The position numbers and the translations under genes were made by a program. A stretch of 64,000 bases of DNA from Capitulum mitella. Lineage: Eukaryota > Arthropoda > Thecostraca > Pollicipedomorpha > Pollicipedidae. Location of the stretch: assembly GCA_030062745.1 (NCBI GenBank), contig CP099841.1, positions 14,030,970 to 14,094,969 of the forward strand, given 5' to 3'. Numbering within the stretch: position 1 is the stretch's first letter; every line of letters begins with the position of its first letter. Shown here in pieces: positions 23,871 through 35,440 of the stretch. The notes under the pieces were generated by a model. It had not been told where the DNA came from and did no database searches. It saw only the letters and a program-made list of their open reading frames with translations.

Positions 23871-25249
23871 CTGATGGTGGCTGTGGGTGGTGTCAGGGCT
23901 TCATCTAAGCAGGCGCTTTCTCAGCAAAAATTACTGAAAAGGATGTCATGCCAAATGACAAAAACATTTGTTGTGTCGAAGTAACAAAGAATGCATCGTT
24001 CACGGCTGTGAAAAGAAATAGTGTGACTTATTGTCAATGCTGATGACACCTGGGTTGAATAACACGTGAAGAAGCTTCAGCACCTCAGGTTGTGGGGACA
24101 TCCCTGCCTTAGTACGGCATCCGTGCAATCTGGAAGCAACAAATTTTGCCTTGGGATAAGGCATGTTGACTCAGGAGGCCGGCGTCAAGGTTAGGCAGCG
24201 GCAATTCATTTATGAAAAGCGCGATAACTTAAATGTAAATATGAAGCAGATTTGCCAACATTAGCTGGTATTTGTAGATGTGAAGTTGATACCCAGATAC
24301 AAGCAAGAACAAGAACACGTATTTGAACGTTTTCGTGACAGCAACTATAAGCCCAATTTCGCTTAGCTCGAAACACTTTTATCAAGTTTCCATGAACAAA
24401 TCCTTTTTGGTTTTGTGAGCATCCCGTCATTGGGGAAAGTCATTGGGCCCCAGAATATCGACTGAACGCAACATTTGTGCGTTCAACTAAAAGGGCGTCA
24501 AAGGATATGCAGCAATACATGGGCTGTCAAACTCGCCTGGACTAATCACTTTTCATTTTATCCTCAAATAAAAATCTTTATCACTTTGCTTCGAAAACCT
24601 TGCTGCTGTATCATTACAACGAATTATTCCGTTTAGATCCTCGCAATTAAACACAAAATAGGCGCGCGCGAACAAAGCCGGTGGGAAACAAAATGCAAAT
24701 ATATTGCGAAGTGACCACACAATTCAAAATCACGAATTTATAAGACATTTTTCTGTTTTGCCGCGCCAAACAGACGATATCGCCACATAGTACAAAGCAC
24801 CGCGTCAGGTGTGACATTGAATTCAGGTCGGAATCCTCGCTTGCTGGGGCTCGCACTAGTTCTGACCACGGCGGAAAGAGTGGAAAATGTTGGCCTGAGG
24901 TCAAGATCAAGCAGTGACCCTGAGTGGAACGTCAACCCCACTCTGCTCTTGGCATTACCCGTTCATTTAAATGCCCTGAAACGAGCTTCTGTTGAGAATT
25001 ACCTCTTCTTCGCGTAAGGGTTTTCACACATCTATTGCAGTTGACGACAACACACTGCCTATTACGATACGTTCGCATAAACGATCTCAGGGCGTTCTGG
25101 AATTTACGCAAGCCGCACATGTCATAATCAGAACGTAGAACCATACCAGGGATTTTAACCCAACTCCTGGGTCGTCGCATGATAGTCATTGGTCACGTAA
25201 AAGGATGGTGCCCACCAGCGGTAGGGACAGTACAGTGTGTTGCGCCTGC
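23871..25249. other. No feature recognised
   Basis: No gene, array or element boundary is seen. A short GCGCGCG patch lies at 24661-24669. Confidence 0.3.
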
Positions 25250-27800
25250 TTAACCTTCGCCTTAACCTTAACCTTCGGACCAGAGGGTCATGAGAAATCC
25301 CTTCCAACTTTCTGAGGGGAATTAAAAAAACAAAAAAGCGCAGAGACATGAAACCTAGGTAACCTTTTCATACATCCGTTTTACATCTTGCGTCAATTTT
25401 TGAACTGAGAGTCACCTCAGGTCATTACCCTAGGTCAGGTCGAGTGGAAACATGTTCCAAAAAAATCAAAGTGACATAACGTTTTGTCAAATATATTGAC
25501 TGATAAGTAATGCGTCTTGTAATAGATAGTGACAAATAGAAAACTTCTAATGTCTCAGTTTTTTGGAAATGTCAAGGTCATTGGCTTTAGGTCAGCTAAA
25601 CTTTTGGCCTTATTTACGCTTGCTATCGAGATTGTGGGTCTGGTGCGGAGGCTTTCAAGCTTGCATATTTGCCCTGGTCCTTCCCACGTTCTGTAGACGT
25701 ATATTTGTACTTCTTGACCTGTGACCTTGGATCCAGTAATGCTTAATACCGAATTTTCGGCCCCACAACCGAATATAATTCATTCGCTTACAGCCTTAGA
25801 ATGTCCTTTAGTAGCCAAATGAGCTTCAGAACCACATAAATATGGCAAAAACTTCCAAGGGTGACCAAATCTCATCTAAGGCAGGCTGGCCTGATTTGGC
25901 CTTTGAAATATTATGCTTGTTTGCAATGCGAATACACTTTGCTTGGCCACAGCTGATATGAACTACACCATGCCTTTTTCCATGCAGTTTGTACTGCCCC
26001 AACCCTCTAATTTGTGGTCTCAAAAATATAATCCCTCGCCATCGTGAAAATAACTTCCTACTACATACCGGTCCATGACAATGACCTGACCTGCCGCAAG
26101 GCACCTGTGTGACTTACATGACAAAATGTTTCCTGGAACTGCTTTTATTAGGTGGAAGGGATATTACATGAACCGATGTTACATGCTTTTATGCTGTATC
26201 GTGTATGATCAATGGTAAAGCGGCAGATTATGCAAGAGATACCAGAAACTCCCGACGTATAGGCGTCGATATCTTTGACCGCCGTTAACCCCAATGGACC
26301 TAACCCCGTGCCCTGACGGGCATCAAAATGCCCTTCGTCATCCCGTGGGGGGAGATATCCGCCGCCCCTCCCCACAGGATCTCAGTTTCTGTGCGTCGCA
26401 CAGAAGAAACATGAAGTACTGGCAAACAGAACACATCCAGCTGAGTCGAATGAGCTTATTTTTGTTTACTTGGACCAATATTGAGGTCATCAGATCATCA
26501 GCCTGAGTTGGGGTGGAAGTGAGACTGAAAAACAAATTGTCGTTGTGATTTTCATTTTGGTGGAATACTAAGATGATTACTAACATGTCGAACACACTCA
26601 TATCACAAATGAACCAGTTAATGAATCAGGCTAGGTCAAGCGACGACCTAATTGCAAGTATGCTTATGGCACTATTATGATGTATCGCACCTCCACTTAC
26701 TCGGTGTTTTGGTAACGAGTTGGATTGCAGATGATTCCTGTAGCATAATAAAAGCCTTGGTAATCTTTTTTCACTGCCCTGAAGACCAACTTGCGTCAAG
26801 TGAGGTCAACAGGGGTCACCTACCCTTGGCGACCTGCGGTGATCTTATTTTGACCCGGGGCATCAGATAGGTCTATATTTTTGGCTAAATTTGACTTCGT
26901 CTTCTATTTCTACCAGAGGAAATAAGAAATTAGCATTTCTAGGCCGACAGTTTTGGCTTTATGCAATTTTTTGCCTCGGAAAATGGGCACACATACCGGT
27001 GATCATGACCTGAGCCAAGGTCACGAGTGTTCTGTTAATATGACGGTAGCATATGTCATAAGCCATGTTTTAGATAACCTCTGAGCATGAAAACACCGTA
27101 AAAATTCGCTGAAATTTAGGCCAAATCTCACAGAATACCTAAGTGACATGACTTCAGGTCCATGACCTTCTGGATGATCTTCATGATTTTCTGGAAAACC
27201 CGAAATATACAAGTGACTGCGCATATTACATCCCGCTATCTCTGCAAGTTTCATACAAACCCGTCATATCCTAAAAACGTTATGAGGGTTACAATTTATT
27301 TGGATGTTGATATCTTTGGCTTGACCTCGGTCAATGACCTGGCTTGTATAAAATATGAAATTTGCACACAGGATGCAAAATAGATTAGGAAAAAGTACTA
27401 AAAATTTCGCTGCGCTGCGCGCCGCCGCCTTTTTCACTACGTTGGGATTGGGCGGATTGGAGGGGGCGGATTCCCCCCTCCGGCCGGGTGAGGCTTAAAA
27501 TGGTAGTTACAGGTTTTATATGCGTGCCAGACACATTTGCGGTGCATTCAGACCAAGAGACGTTAGTGTGAATTTCGAAAAAAACGACTTCTGCCCTTAC
27601 AAAAAAAGTGATTTTTTCCTTCATTTTCAGCTTTGATTTAAGCGGTCAGTTTTGATCTTGAATCTTCTTTCCCCTGAAAAAGGTAAATCAGGCTTCCTTT
27701 ATTGCTAACCCTTTTGAAACCACGTACAAGTTTTGGTTACCAAAGTTGTTTGGTCAAAATACCAATACGGCAAATTGTATAGGCATTACCGACACTCCAC
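25250..27800. mobile_element. Older TTAA element split by a nested element
   Basis: The left end TTAACCTTCGCCTTAACC (TTAA 25250-25253) and following 250 bp resemble the left end of family 1 (the CATCTTGCGTCAATTTTTGA block against CACCTTGCGTAAAATTTTTGA at 3071). From about 25820 to 26284 it matches 15480-15970. It resumes at 27495-27790, matching 15975-16270. Between lies a complete second element (26285-27498). The right end is not resolved. TCAAGGTCA occurs at 25572-25580. No transposase is seen. Confidence 0.6.
26285..27498. mobile_element. TTAA element nested at TTAA in an older repeat
   Basis: TTAA lies at 26285-26288 and 27495-27498. The left end is TTAACCCCAATGGACC. The right end read inward is TTAAGCCTCACCCGGCCGGA and includes a GGGGGCGGATTC segment as in family 2. 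The flanks, joined at one TTAA, line up with the uninterrupted relative at about 15935-16000 (GACGTATAGGCG ... TTAA ... ATGATAGTTGCAC). The length is 1.2 kb and no transposase is seen. This is a second by-eye proof of TTAA target duplication in this window. Confidence 0.75.
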
Positions 27801-27936
27801 AGAGGTGTCATTAGTCAAGTAAGCAAAACGGTAAGACAAAAAAGACGGAGAGCCGATAAAATGATGAAAAGCATACAAACACGCAGACGCACGCAATACT
27901 AGCCACATCTAATTGCGCAAAGACCTGGCCGCGCGC

Positions 27937-29141
27937 TTAACCCTATTCCCGACAGGAGGTTGAATCGGCCCCCATCGGGTTTTTTGCTTGCCAATTCTAG
28001 GCTTTTTAACGCCGCTTCACGAAACTTGCCGACTTTTCCTAGCTATTCCTTCTACGTGCCGTGACAAAATTTCAAAATTCTATTTTACTCAGGGGCGGAG
28101 CCAGGAAACGTTTTTGGGAGGCACCTCAGGCCATTTTTAGCCATGTTAAGGGTAAAAGGAAAATGTCTGCCAAAAACAGCGTTTTTAAGATAAAACTTAA
28201 AACTTTACATGGATGTATAGCTAAACAGTTCGGCAACGTGCAAATGCAATTTTGTTCATCTTAGGTCACTTTAAAAGGTCAGGTCAAGCGTGGTCAAAAG
28301 TCAAAATTTGGTTTTATAGAAATAATTTCGGTGCTTTTTTAGATGCCAAACCCAGAATACATATGTGACGTAGAAGGGTGCCCTCGATTTGTGTATGAAG
28401 TTTCAGCTTTATATCAGGTCGGGTTACGGAGCTATGACCTAAAATGTCAGTGCGCGTACCCTACATCGCAATAGCCATAAAATGAAATTTTTGAAATACA
28501 GTGAATTCAAATGATTGAAAACGTTTACAGATAATATTAAATGCATTCGCGATCACTCCAAGTGGCCCCAAGATCACTGGAGGCCATTTAAGGTCAAAGG
28601 TCACAAACTGATCTGAAGAACGTGCGACCATGACAGCTTCTCATTTTTCATGTCCCTGGCACCGCCTATGCTAACATTATACAAACATTGTGATGCGATT
28701 TGTACTTCTTTAGCATAACATGACTAGCAGAAGCCAAAAAATGTGTTTCTGCCTCTTTTGTTCATTCAGTGGTTAGAAAATTAATCCTCCTATTTTTGAA
28801 ACCCTGTGAACGCCCATGGATTTTCTCAAAATTTCAGGTTTGTGTACCAATGGTAAAAGCCCTATCCATAATCTCTCGATTCATGCCAGTTTTATTGAAA
28901 TCGGTCGATTAAGAACGGAGTTATAAGAAATCCAAAAATGACACTGGTTTTGACATTTTTGCCCCCCTTGTATCCACACCTTTCAATTTTTTTTTGCGAA
29001 AATGCAGTTCACGTCATGGCCAATCGATTGCCGTTTGTTGCGATGAAATCGGATGTGTAGTTCTCGAGATCTCAGGGGGGCCGAATCCACCCCCCTGCCG
29101 GGAATCGACCATACCGTCTAGCCCTCCTGGAATAGAGTTAA
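27937..29141. mobile_element. TTAA element, family 2, copy B
   Basis: TTAA occurs at both ends (27937-27940 and 29138-29141). Ends: TTAACCCTATTCCCGACAGG on the left and, read inward from the right, TTAACTCTATTCCAGGAGGG. It is the reverse complement of copy A at 19970-21191 over its full length. Internal blocks: AAAACCCGATGG-side GTTTTTTGCTTGCCAATTC at 27980, CATGTCCCTGGCACCG at 28650, and CTCGAGATCTC at 29062. It is 1205 bp with no transposase. Of the copies seen here it has the best-preserved termini. Confidence 0.85.
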
Positions 29142-29462
29142 AGCATGTCAGATCTAGCAGCCTCATTTTCACGGACAAATCGTCAAGTAAACAGGCCGCA
29201 CGGCACGCAAGAGCGCTGACCTGCAGCCGTGAGCGGAGAAGGGAGGGACGCGTGGAGGCGAAGGCATTGGCCCAAGCAGGTGACACGCTCGCAGCTTCTT
29301 GCTCGACAGAAGTTTGAAATAAGGAGGCGAGATCTGCCGGTTCGGCAAGCACACGGGCTTTTTGAGCCACGAACACAGGTTGAAAATCGCACATGTGACG
29401 AGGTGTGTGAAGCTGCAGGTAATACTGCGCGCGAGACACATGGCCATTCCTCCTGAGGCCAG

Positions 29463-29641
29463 TGCACAGGCGCAGCCAAGAGCGGGGGGGGGAGTGTGGG
29501 CCCAGGAGCCCCCCGTGGGCCCGCGTTTCTTGTGAAAACCATTGCACATCGTCTTCCCAGAAGGCGGTTTTCGCATCATTTCAGTTCACACTAAACTCCG
29601 CCCCGCTTCCTTTAAGAAAATCCTGGCTGCGACCCTGGGCT
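29463..29641. repeat. Possible small TIR element (hAT-like ends)
   Basis: The left end CACAGGCGCAGCCAAGAGCG and the right end read inward (CCCAGGGTCGCAGCCAGGAT) share CAGG-(G/T)CGCAGCCA. This layout is typical of hAT-type miniature elements that begin CAGGGGCG. A poly-G tract follows the left end. No clear 8-bp target duplication is seen, so the call is tentative. If real, it truncates the retrotransposon fragment that follows on the minus strand. Confidence 0.35.
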
Positions 29642-30500
29642 AGTAACTACTCTGGTAGCAAAATGCATTACTTTCGGCAGTCTGGTGTCGTTCGAAGCTG
29701 GCCCTTGACCGAGTGCTGAAATGCTGTATCTCACACGGGAGATGACGAGATCGTGCACGACAGTCAGCAGCACTCTCTCTGAGAGCAGGTGTCTCAGGTG
29801 GCGGAGACCGGTCGGGAGGCCAGTACACTTGTGGACTATATCGCTAACGTGCGCGTCCCAGCTCAGATGGCGGTCAAATTGTATGCCTTAGTTTTTCACC
29901 GTCTGACTCTCACGAACGGTCTCCCCACCGACCCGTGCACTGATAGGTGAACGGTCTCCCCACCGACCCGTGCACTGATAGGTGAACGGTCTCCCCACCG
30001 ACCCGTGCACTGATAGGTGAACGGTCTCCCACCGACCCGTGCACTGATAGGTGAACGGTCTCCCCACCGACCCGTGCACTGATGGACGGTCGCGTATATT
30101 TTGTCTGGCGTCAGGGAGGGGTTCGGTTTTGGATGCGTCTTAGTCTGTGTGCACGGAACCAGCATAATAAGGAGGAAAGGATGGTTTCCATGGTTTGGGT
30201 GAAAGAAAGACAACTGCGTTTGACATCAGACATGACAGGATTTTGGTGTCGTCACCATAATGGGTCACATGACCGTCTGGCGCTTGCAAGCTGAGATCGA
30301 TGGCAAAACTGGTGAATAAAAGATGACCGAGGGCTGATCCCTGGAAGACTCCCACGGTATCGGAAAGTGGCCTGGAGATTATTGCTCGCAGCATAAACGC
30401 TGTACTGACACCCCCCGCCACCAGATGAGTTGGCGTGACCCCCACCGGTTTTCCCGGGATATATGCTAAACCGGTCGGCTGAATAGGCTGAGATTTCGGC
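29642..30500 (-). pseudogene. Non-LTR retrotransposon pol (RT palm and thumb) with internal tandem expansion
   Basis: On the minus strand, from about 30360 downward, the translation gives GVFQGSALGHLLFTSFAIDL (RT motif before the active site), then YGDDTKIL with the active-site box at 30245-30259. After a 35-bp tandem array (29914-30084) it resumes in the thumb: ETVRESQTVK, FDRHLSWDAHV, HKCTGLPTGLRHLRHLL and DLVISRVRYSISALG. This is the order expected of CR1/L2/Jockey-like pol. Stops and frameshifts show that it is dead. The 3' end is lost near 29642 against a possible small TIR element. The catalytic Tyr-X-Asp-Asp is retained. Confidence 0.83.
29914..30084. repeat. 35-bp tandem repeat (5 units) inside a retrotransposon pol
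   Basis: Five units begin with GAACGGTCTCCCCACCGACC and end GCACTGATAGGT. They start at 29914, 29949, 29984, 30019 and 30053. The fourth unit has lost one C (34 bp). Units are otherwise identical, so the expansion is recent or homogenised, unlike the eroded pol around it. The ancestral single unit appears to be the VHGSVGETV-like segment of the RT. Since 35 is not divisible by three, each added unit shifts the frame. Confidence 0.95.
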
Positions 30501-31337
30501 TGTATGAAACTCAAACCTTTTGACACATGGTTTGAATATTTCAAGTTGACTTCACATCGAGCACTGAGCTGTGACCTTGTCCTCGATTTGTGGCCTGCAG
30601 GTCACAAATGTCGAAAATCTGAACCATGCCGTTCTAAATAGTGCTTTCGAGGCGGTTCCAGATCAGATTGCTGTTTGCTAGTGGTTCTAGAGTTGTCAGC
30701 CAGTTATGCGGTGACCTTTTAAACACATTGAAAGAGCCGAGCCATCAAGATCATACTCACGTGGGACAACCTTCTGTGAAAATTGGTCTGCTGCGACTCT
30801 CTTTTCAAGGCGTGTTTAGAGGAATCATATGGTTTTATGGGAGCATGGTTTATGTCTGTGGCGAGTGCAAGGTCATTCAAGATCAAGGTCGTCTCAGGCC
30901 AAGTTCAGGAGGTCGTCTCAGATGATGGAATTTGATCTTTTACCATGCATCGAAACTGCTACACCACAGCGCAAGGTTGGTTTAAAGTCACTCGACGTCA
31001 AGGTCGACGTAACCCTGTATGACCTCATGTGGCATACCCCATTATGGTGGCCCAACCTGGACACCATTATGGTCAACGTAGGCCTCATAAAACTTTTGTC
31101 TCGTGTTTTGTCTTGTGAATGCCTGAAACAGCCGTGAAAAGCACGTGGAAACTGAAATTGACCTCGTTTGACTTAACCTGAAAGGGATTAAAATGACCCA
31201 AATAAAGGCTGCAGAGAATAGTCAGGACTATCTACTGTTTTTTTCTTCCAGTATGTCAGGTGTGAAAACGCGTGGGGTCACACCACCTCCCCTCGACTGG
31301 CGAAGATGGTTAAAACCAGAAACCTGGCGAGAGTTAA
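30501..31337. mobile_element. Remnant of a TTAA element (right end only)
   Basis: AGGTCA/GGTCA motifs are dense (30570-31030). The stretch ends with a GC-rich segment and CTGGCGAGAGTTAA (TTAA 31334-31337). Read inward this is TTAACTCTCGCC, identical to the first 12 bases of the element at 39689. No left end was found. The boundary with the retrotransposon at about 30500 is approximate. Confidence 0.45.
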
Positions 31338-33206
31338 ATCATTACTTATATGACTTAAAAGGCACGATGCTCATTTTAGATGTACCGAACATCTTATCTC
31401 AGTGTCCAAGTCGTTGCTCTGTTTTGGCTCCCTGCGCTGAGAATACTTACTAATGAGAACCCCGCAATACTTTCTGAGGGCCGTGGTCATAGCTAAGTAC
31501 CCGGAGTTCGGAGTACGGAGCCCCTTCAGGGCACCCTTTTGAGTCAGATAGGGCTGGGGCGCTATCAGATTCAAAAGGGTCCCGAAGGGAATCCGCATGA
31601 GCTTTGCAGGGTCTCTGTGAAAACCTGACGGGCTCCTGATGCCGTCAAGATGCCTCCGGTAGGGTTAGATGGACCGCGGAATGGATAGAAGGGTTCCGTT
31701 GACCGAAACAGGGCAGAGTTAGTCTCAACACGACAGGTCCAGGGGGAGAGAGGCGATCGCCCAATCGCCTCCCCCCCCCCCCCCACCGGATCCGCCCCTG
31801 TCCCTGCCCCTGTCCTAACTAATGGTCCGTGGCGAGGTAACTGCTTAAAATAAAAGCGTGGTTTTCTCAATGCCCCCTTGACACCTCACATGCAGCTCTA
31901 TTTCAGCTTGATATGGCGCAGCGACTCCCGCTACTTGCGCCCGCGCCGCCCAAACCCAGTTTCCACTATTCGCTCCCCGCGACCGGGCGACCTGACCTTG
32001 ACTACACATCACGTGACCCGTGACGTCTCAACCAATCCGGACCGCACATGTCCGGACTGGCGCCACGCCGGTCAAAGTGTCCTACACCCGCCGAGCGCCG
32101 ACCAGGGCAGCCGACCCCACATTCAAAGGGGAATGGAAATCTCTGAGTCGCGTGTCTGAAGCATGTCTGATTCGCGCAGCCCCCCTATCAAAAACATACT
32201 ATGAGACTAAACGCATGAGTTTAGTCCTTTGTTGAAACGTCACAAGGTTGGAGGGAAAGGGGTAGGGGGTAGGGAGGTGGCAGATTTTCAGGCGGTCGTG
32301 TCCACGGACCGCATTAGATCTTGCAGCGGCGTAGCCAAGGGGACCAAAGGGACCATCCCCCTCCCCCTGAAGGCCCAGCGGGCCTCCCTGGCGGCCGAGC
32401 GAACCCCCCTGAGGCAGAGGACCACAGGGAGACCCAAAGCTGCTTTTGATAGTGTGAAACTCTCACAGGATGCCTTACACTGTCTGAAACAGATAATTAA
32501 AGCAGAATAAGGATATTTTAATCCTTCAAGGAGACTTGCAAACGTAAAAAAGTATACTACGAATATACAAAAGGACTGTATGGATCATGAAGAGAGTTCC
32601 GTGGTCTGAATGAGCGTTTAGATGCTCCCTACTAACTTTCACAGGATTCACTGCTTGTTTGGAGGGCCCCATGCCGGCCCATAAAGGGCCGGCATGGGGC
32701 GGGTTGGTCTCTGGAAAAATCTGCTTTCGGTCTGTAAGAAGACCCCTGCTGGCCAATATAGAGGCTCTCCGCTGAGTTGTAAGGGAGTGTAAAGAGGTTC
32801 CTGCTTGTCTGCAGAGACTTTCCTGCCGACCTGACTGATGACCCTTAGAGTCGCCGTAGTTTTCTCGTCATCAGCGAACGTTTTACGCTATGATATGATT
32901 TTAACCACATGAGCCCCATTGATTACGAGGGGTCCCTTAATCCGATTTACTTCCTGCCCGGCCGAAATCCTAGCTACAGCTATGTTGATTTGTATTCTTT
33001 TGAGAGGGCCCTGAACCCCCAGTGCTGATTCGTCCCCGTGTTGGTTTGGTCCCGCTCAACATTTTCTGCTGGTTTTTATGGGAAATGGGCAATAAAAAAC
33101 ATCCTCAACGGCCGCAATAAATAAAAGATGGGCAGAAAGTACAAAACGAAGCATTTAGTGATGTCTCTATCTATCTTCCTATCTTCTGTCTATCTATTTA
33201 TCTACC

Positions 33207-33209
<3 letters not shown>
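31338..33209. other. Non-coding with transposon-end-like motifs
   Basis: No gene is recognised. On the minus strand CAGGGGCGGATCCGGTGGGG (about 31781-31800), and on the plus strand CAGCGGCGTAGCCAAGGGGA (about 32324), resemble CAGGGGCGGA/GCGCAGCCA-type termini of hAT-like elements. 31930-32120 is GC-rich. The plus-strand frame 32229-32510 has no recognisable domain. Confidence 0.3.
32666..32700. repeat. Perfect 15-bp GC-rich hairpin
   Basis: GCCCCATGCCGGCCC at 32666-32680 is the exact reverse complement of 32686-32700, with a 5-base ATAAA loop. No U-run follows and the context is eukaryotic, so it is not called a terminator. It could be the centre or end of a foldback element. Confidence 0.85.

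Positions 33210-33262
<53 letters not shown>
33210..33262. repeat. (TA)n microsatellite
   Basis: About 26 TA units, preceded by a TATC/TCTA-rich tract (33160-33208). Confidence 0.95.
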
Positions 33263-33265
<3 letters not shown>

Positions 33266-34402
33266 ATACGCATCGAGGTACCAACAATTTTTCATCCAAT
33301 AAACGGTAACAAAAAATTTTCAAACCTCCGTTGATCAAAATAAAGCGGACTAAATCCACTGGGAAACCCACATTTGGGGAAGTTTTGGTTGTCGGGCCTT
33401 CGGCTCGGCCCCGCCCCTTCCCAATTATTCGCAGAAATCAACACCCCTGTCTGGCTACATCCCTCAGTTTTTGTCTTAATGTTGGGAAGGACACAAAACA
33501 TTGCAAACACAGACTCCCCGTCTCAAGGACAAAAAGGTCACATGAGTAGCGTTTCTGGCTGCTTTGTAGGCAAGAGCGGTCTTAAATCACTCGCATTTAA
33601 ATTCTCTGAGATGAAGAAAAACGATCAAAATGACCTTAGAAAATGGAGATGATTCCAGTGACCCAGTCCATTCCGGACGTTGGCGGAACTTTTAGTTGCC
33701 TTTATTGTGTGCAGATGGCGTGGTGGGAGGGCAACATATGTCCTGCGCACCCATGCTCATTTTACAAGGTACAGAACAACTTGTAAAGCATGCAGTTTAA
33801 TGGCTTTCATAGTAACGTGGTGTTTACTGCAGTAACGTACTAACGTATACGGCGACCAGCCTGACCAGTCTGTCGTCTGTCACGCCGTGCGCGCACTGGC
33901 GGCACTGGACGTCTCTCCGAGCAGTAGTGCGTTATTTCCGACTGTTGTACGTCATTTCTGTATTCGACGTGGTGCAAAGTGCCAATGGAATTCGGTTGGG
34001 CGCTTCGAGACGAAGAGAATAATGGCAAGACAAACGCAGTTTTCTGTTTCAGATTCGTTCTTGCTACGACAATGTATGTATGTTATATTCCTGAACGTGC
34101 AAAAACTGGTAAATGCAAACCTTCATTGCAATGAAGTATTTGGAAACATTGCTCGTAACTGTTTCGCCGGGTTCACCGCGCTGACTATCGAATGGAACAA
34201 GTATAACTGCCTTAGATTAAGAGATGTGCATGTTCAGCACATCGTTAACCGGGAAATGCTTTCAGCTGTTGGCATGGCATGGTCGTGGACGTTCTGCTCG
34301 ATACTTGGTGCATGGCGAGCTGGCAGGGTCAGAGGCAGAGTCATGCTTGACTGACGGCCTGGAACATGGACAACAACCGTCCGTATTGGATGTGGTGCAG
34401 AT
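33263..34402. other. No feature recognised
   Basis: 33380-33430 has TTGTCGGGCCTTCGGCTCGG, a short hairpin-like GC-rich element. The plus-strand frame 33887-34354 (155 codons) has no recognisable domain and no codon or motif support. Confidence 0.3.
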
Positions 34403-34562
34403 GGAAGGAGAGAGAGAGGGAGAAAGAGGGAGTGAGAGAGGGAGGAAGGGAGAGAGAGATGGAGAAGAAAAAAGAAAGAAAGAAAGGAAGGAAGAAAGAC
34501 AGGAAGAATGAGAGAAAGAAAGAAGGAGCAAAAGAAAGGGAAATGGAAGGAGGCAGGTAGAG
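34403..34562. repeat. Polypurine tract (GA/GGAA/GAAA-rich, about 160 bp)
   Basis: The strand is almost pure purine, moving from GAGAGG units (34410-34460) to GAAA/GGAA units (34470-34560), with only isolated pyrimidines. It keeps several frames open on both strands. Such mirror-like tracts can adopt triplex (H-DNA) structure. They also commonly arise from slippage. Confidence 0.9.
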
Positions 34563-35440
34563 GACAGACATATGGAAATTGACAGAGCTCATATGTAACA
34601 GTAATGCCTGAAATTATGAAAAATGCCCCTATAAAAGCATAACAGTCTAAGGATATTACCTTAGTTACGCATAAATTGTAAGCTATTGCCTTAGTTACGC
34701 GTCCTTAATGCATGTAGAATGTACCAAGATGAATGTTTTCTCGGACGCTCTGTGGCTATTCTTTTGACGACGCGCCCTTGCTCAGATAACCAACGAAGAA
34801 GCACGTTTCATGATGCATTTGTATCAATACCCACGCATTACTGTGTTGGGGAAGTTCAGATTAATCGCCGACAGTTCAAAATGACGTTCAAATTGAGAAT
34901 TTTTCGACTGCTCCACCTCAGCTGACCTTGGTGGCCTGAATACCGTTCCATTAACATGACATTCGTTATATGTTTTCGATTATTTTCAGGACTGATAGAA
35001 GGGTTCGTAGACAGAACCTATTGTATGGCTAGGCTAGTAATGTCTGAATTATTCAAAATTCAAACGACATTTCGATAGCTCGATGTCAGCTTTCGCCTGG
35101 GCCAGAAGAGACGTTATTTTTTTTAGTTGCAGCTCTTAGTCGGATCAGAATGCCTATAGCGCTCGAAGACCCCATACATAATTCGGGCTAAGTTATCGTA
35201 ATGTAACCTGTGCCGATCTGATTACTATGTTTTGCCACAAGCTAGCTGTGGACGCTAGGGGCTGTTACAATACATATTTACCTTTCACCGTCTGAAGATA
35301 ACAAAATCGACACGCATTGGGTCGCTGCCATCAGTTAGTCCACTCATGGCATCCACCTCGCCTAGACATAGAAAACTCGAACAACGAACTGTGGGGAAGT
35401 AACTGATGCAATTATCTCCACGACCGGTCGGCTGTATTTG
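34563..35440. other. No feature recognised
   Basis: A short direct repeat TTACCTTAGTTACGC / TTGCCTTAGTTACGC lies at 34657 and 34686. A good splice-acceptor-like TGTTTTCGATTATTTTCAGG lies at 34972-34991, but it is not followed by a convincing exon. Confidence 0.3.

Noticed and set aside
28082-28110. CAGGGGCGGAGCCAGG as the end of a hAT element
   Set aside because: It lies inside family 2, and the same position in copy A aligns through it (AGGCGTGAAACCAGAC). It is therefore part of that element or a coincidence, not an insertion boundary.
29914-30084. CRISPR-like array of direct repeats
   Set aside because: The 35-bp units are contiguous without spacers, in a retrotransposon gene of a eukaryote-type sequence.
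34262-34592. Ser/Leu/Phe-rich minus-strand and Glu/Lys/Arg-rich plus-strand frames
   Set aside because: They are translations of the polypurine/polypyrimidine tract.
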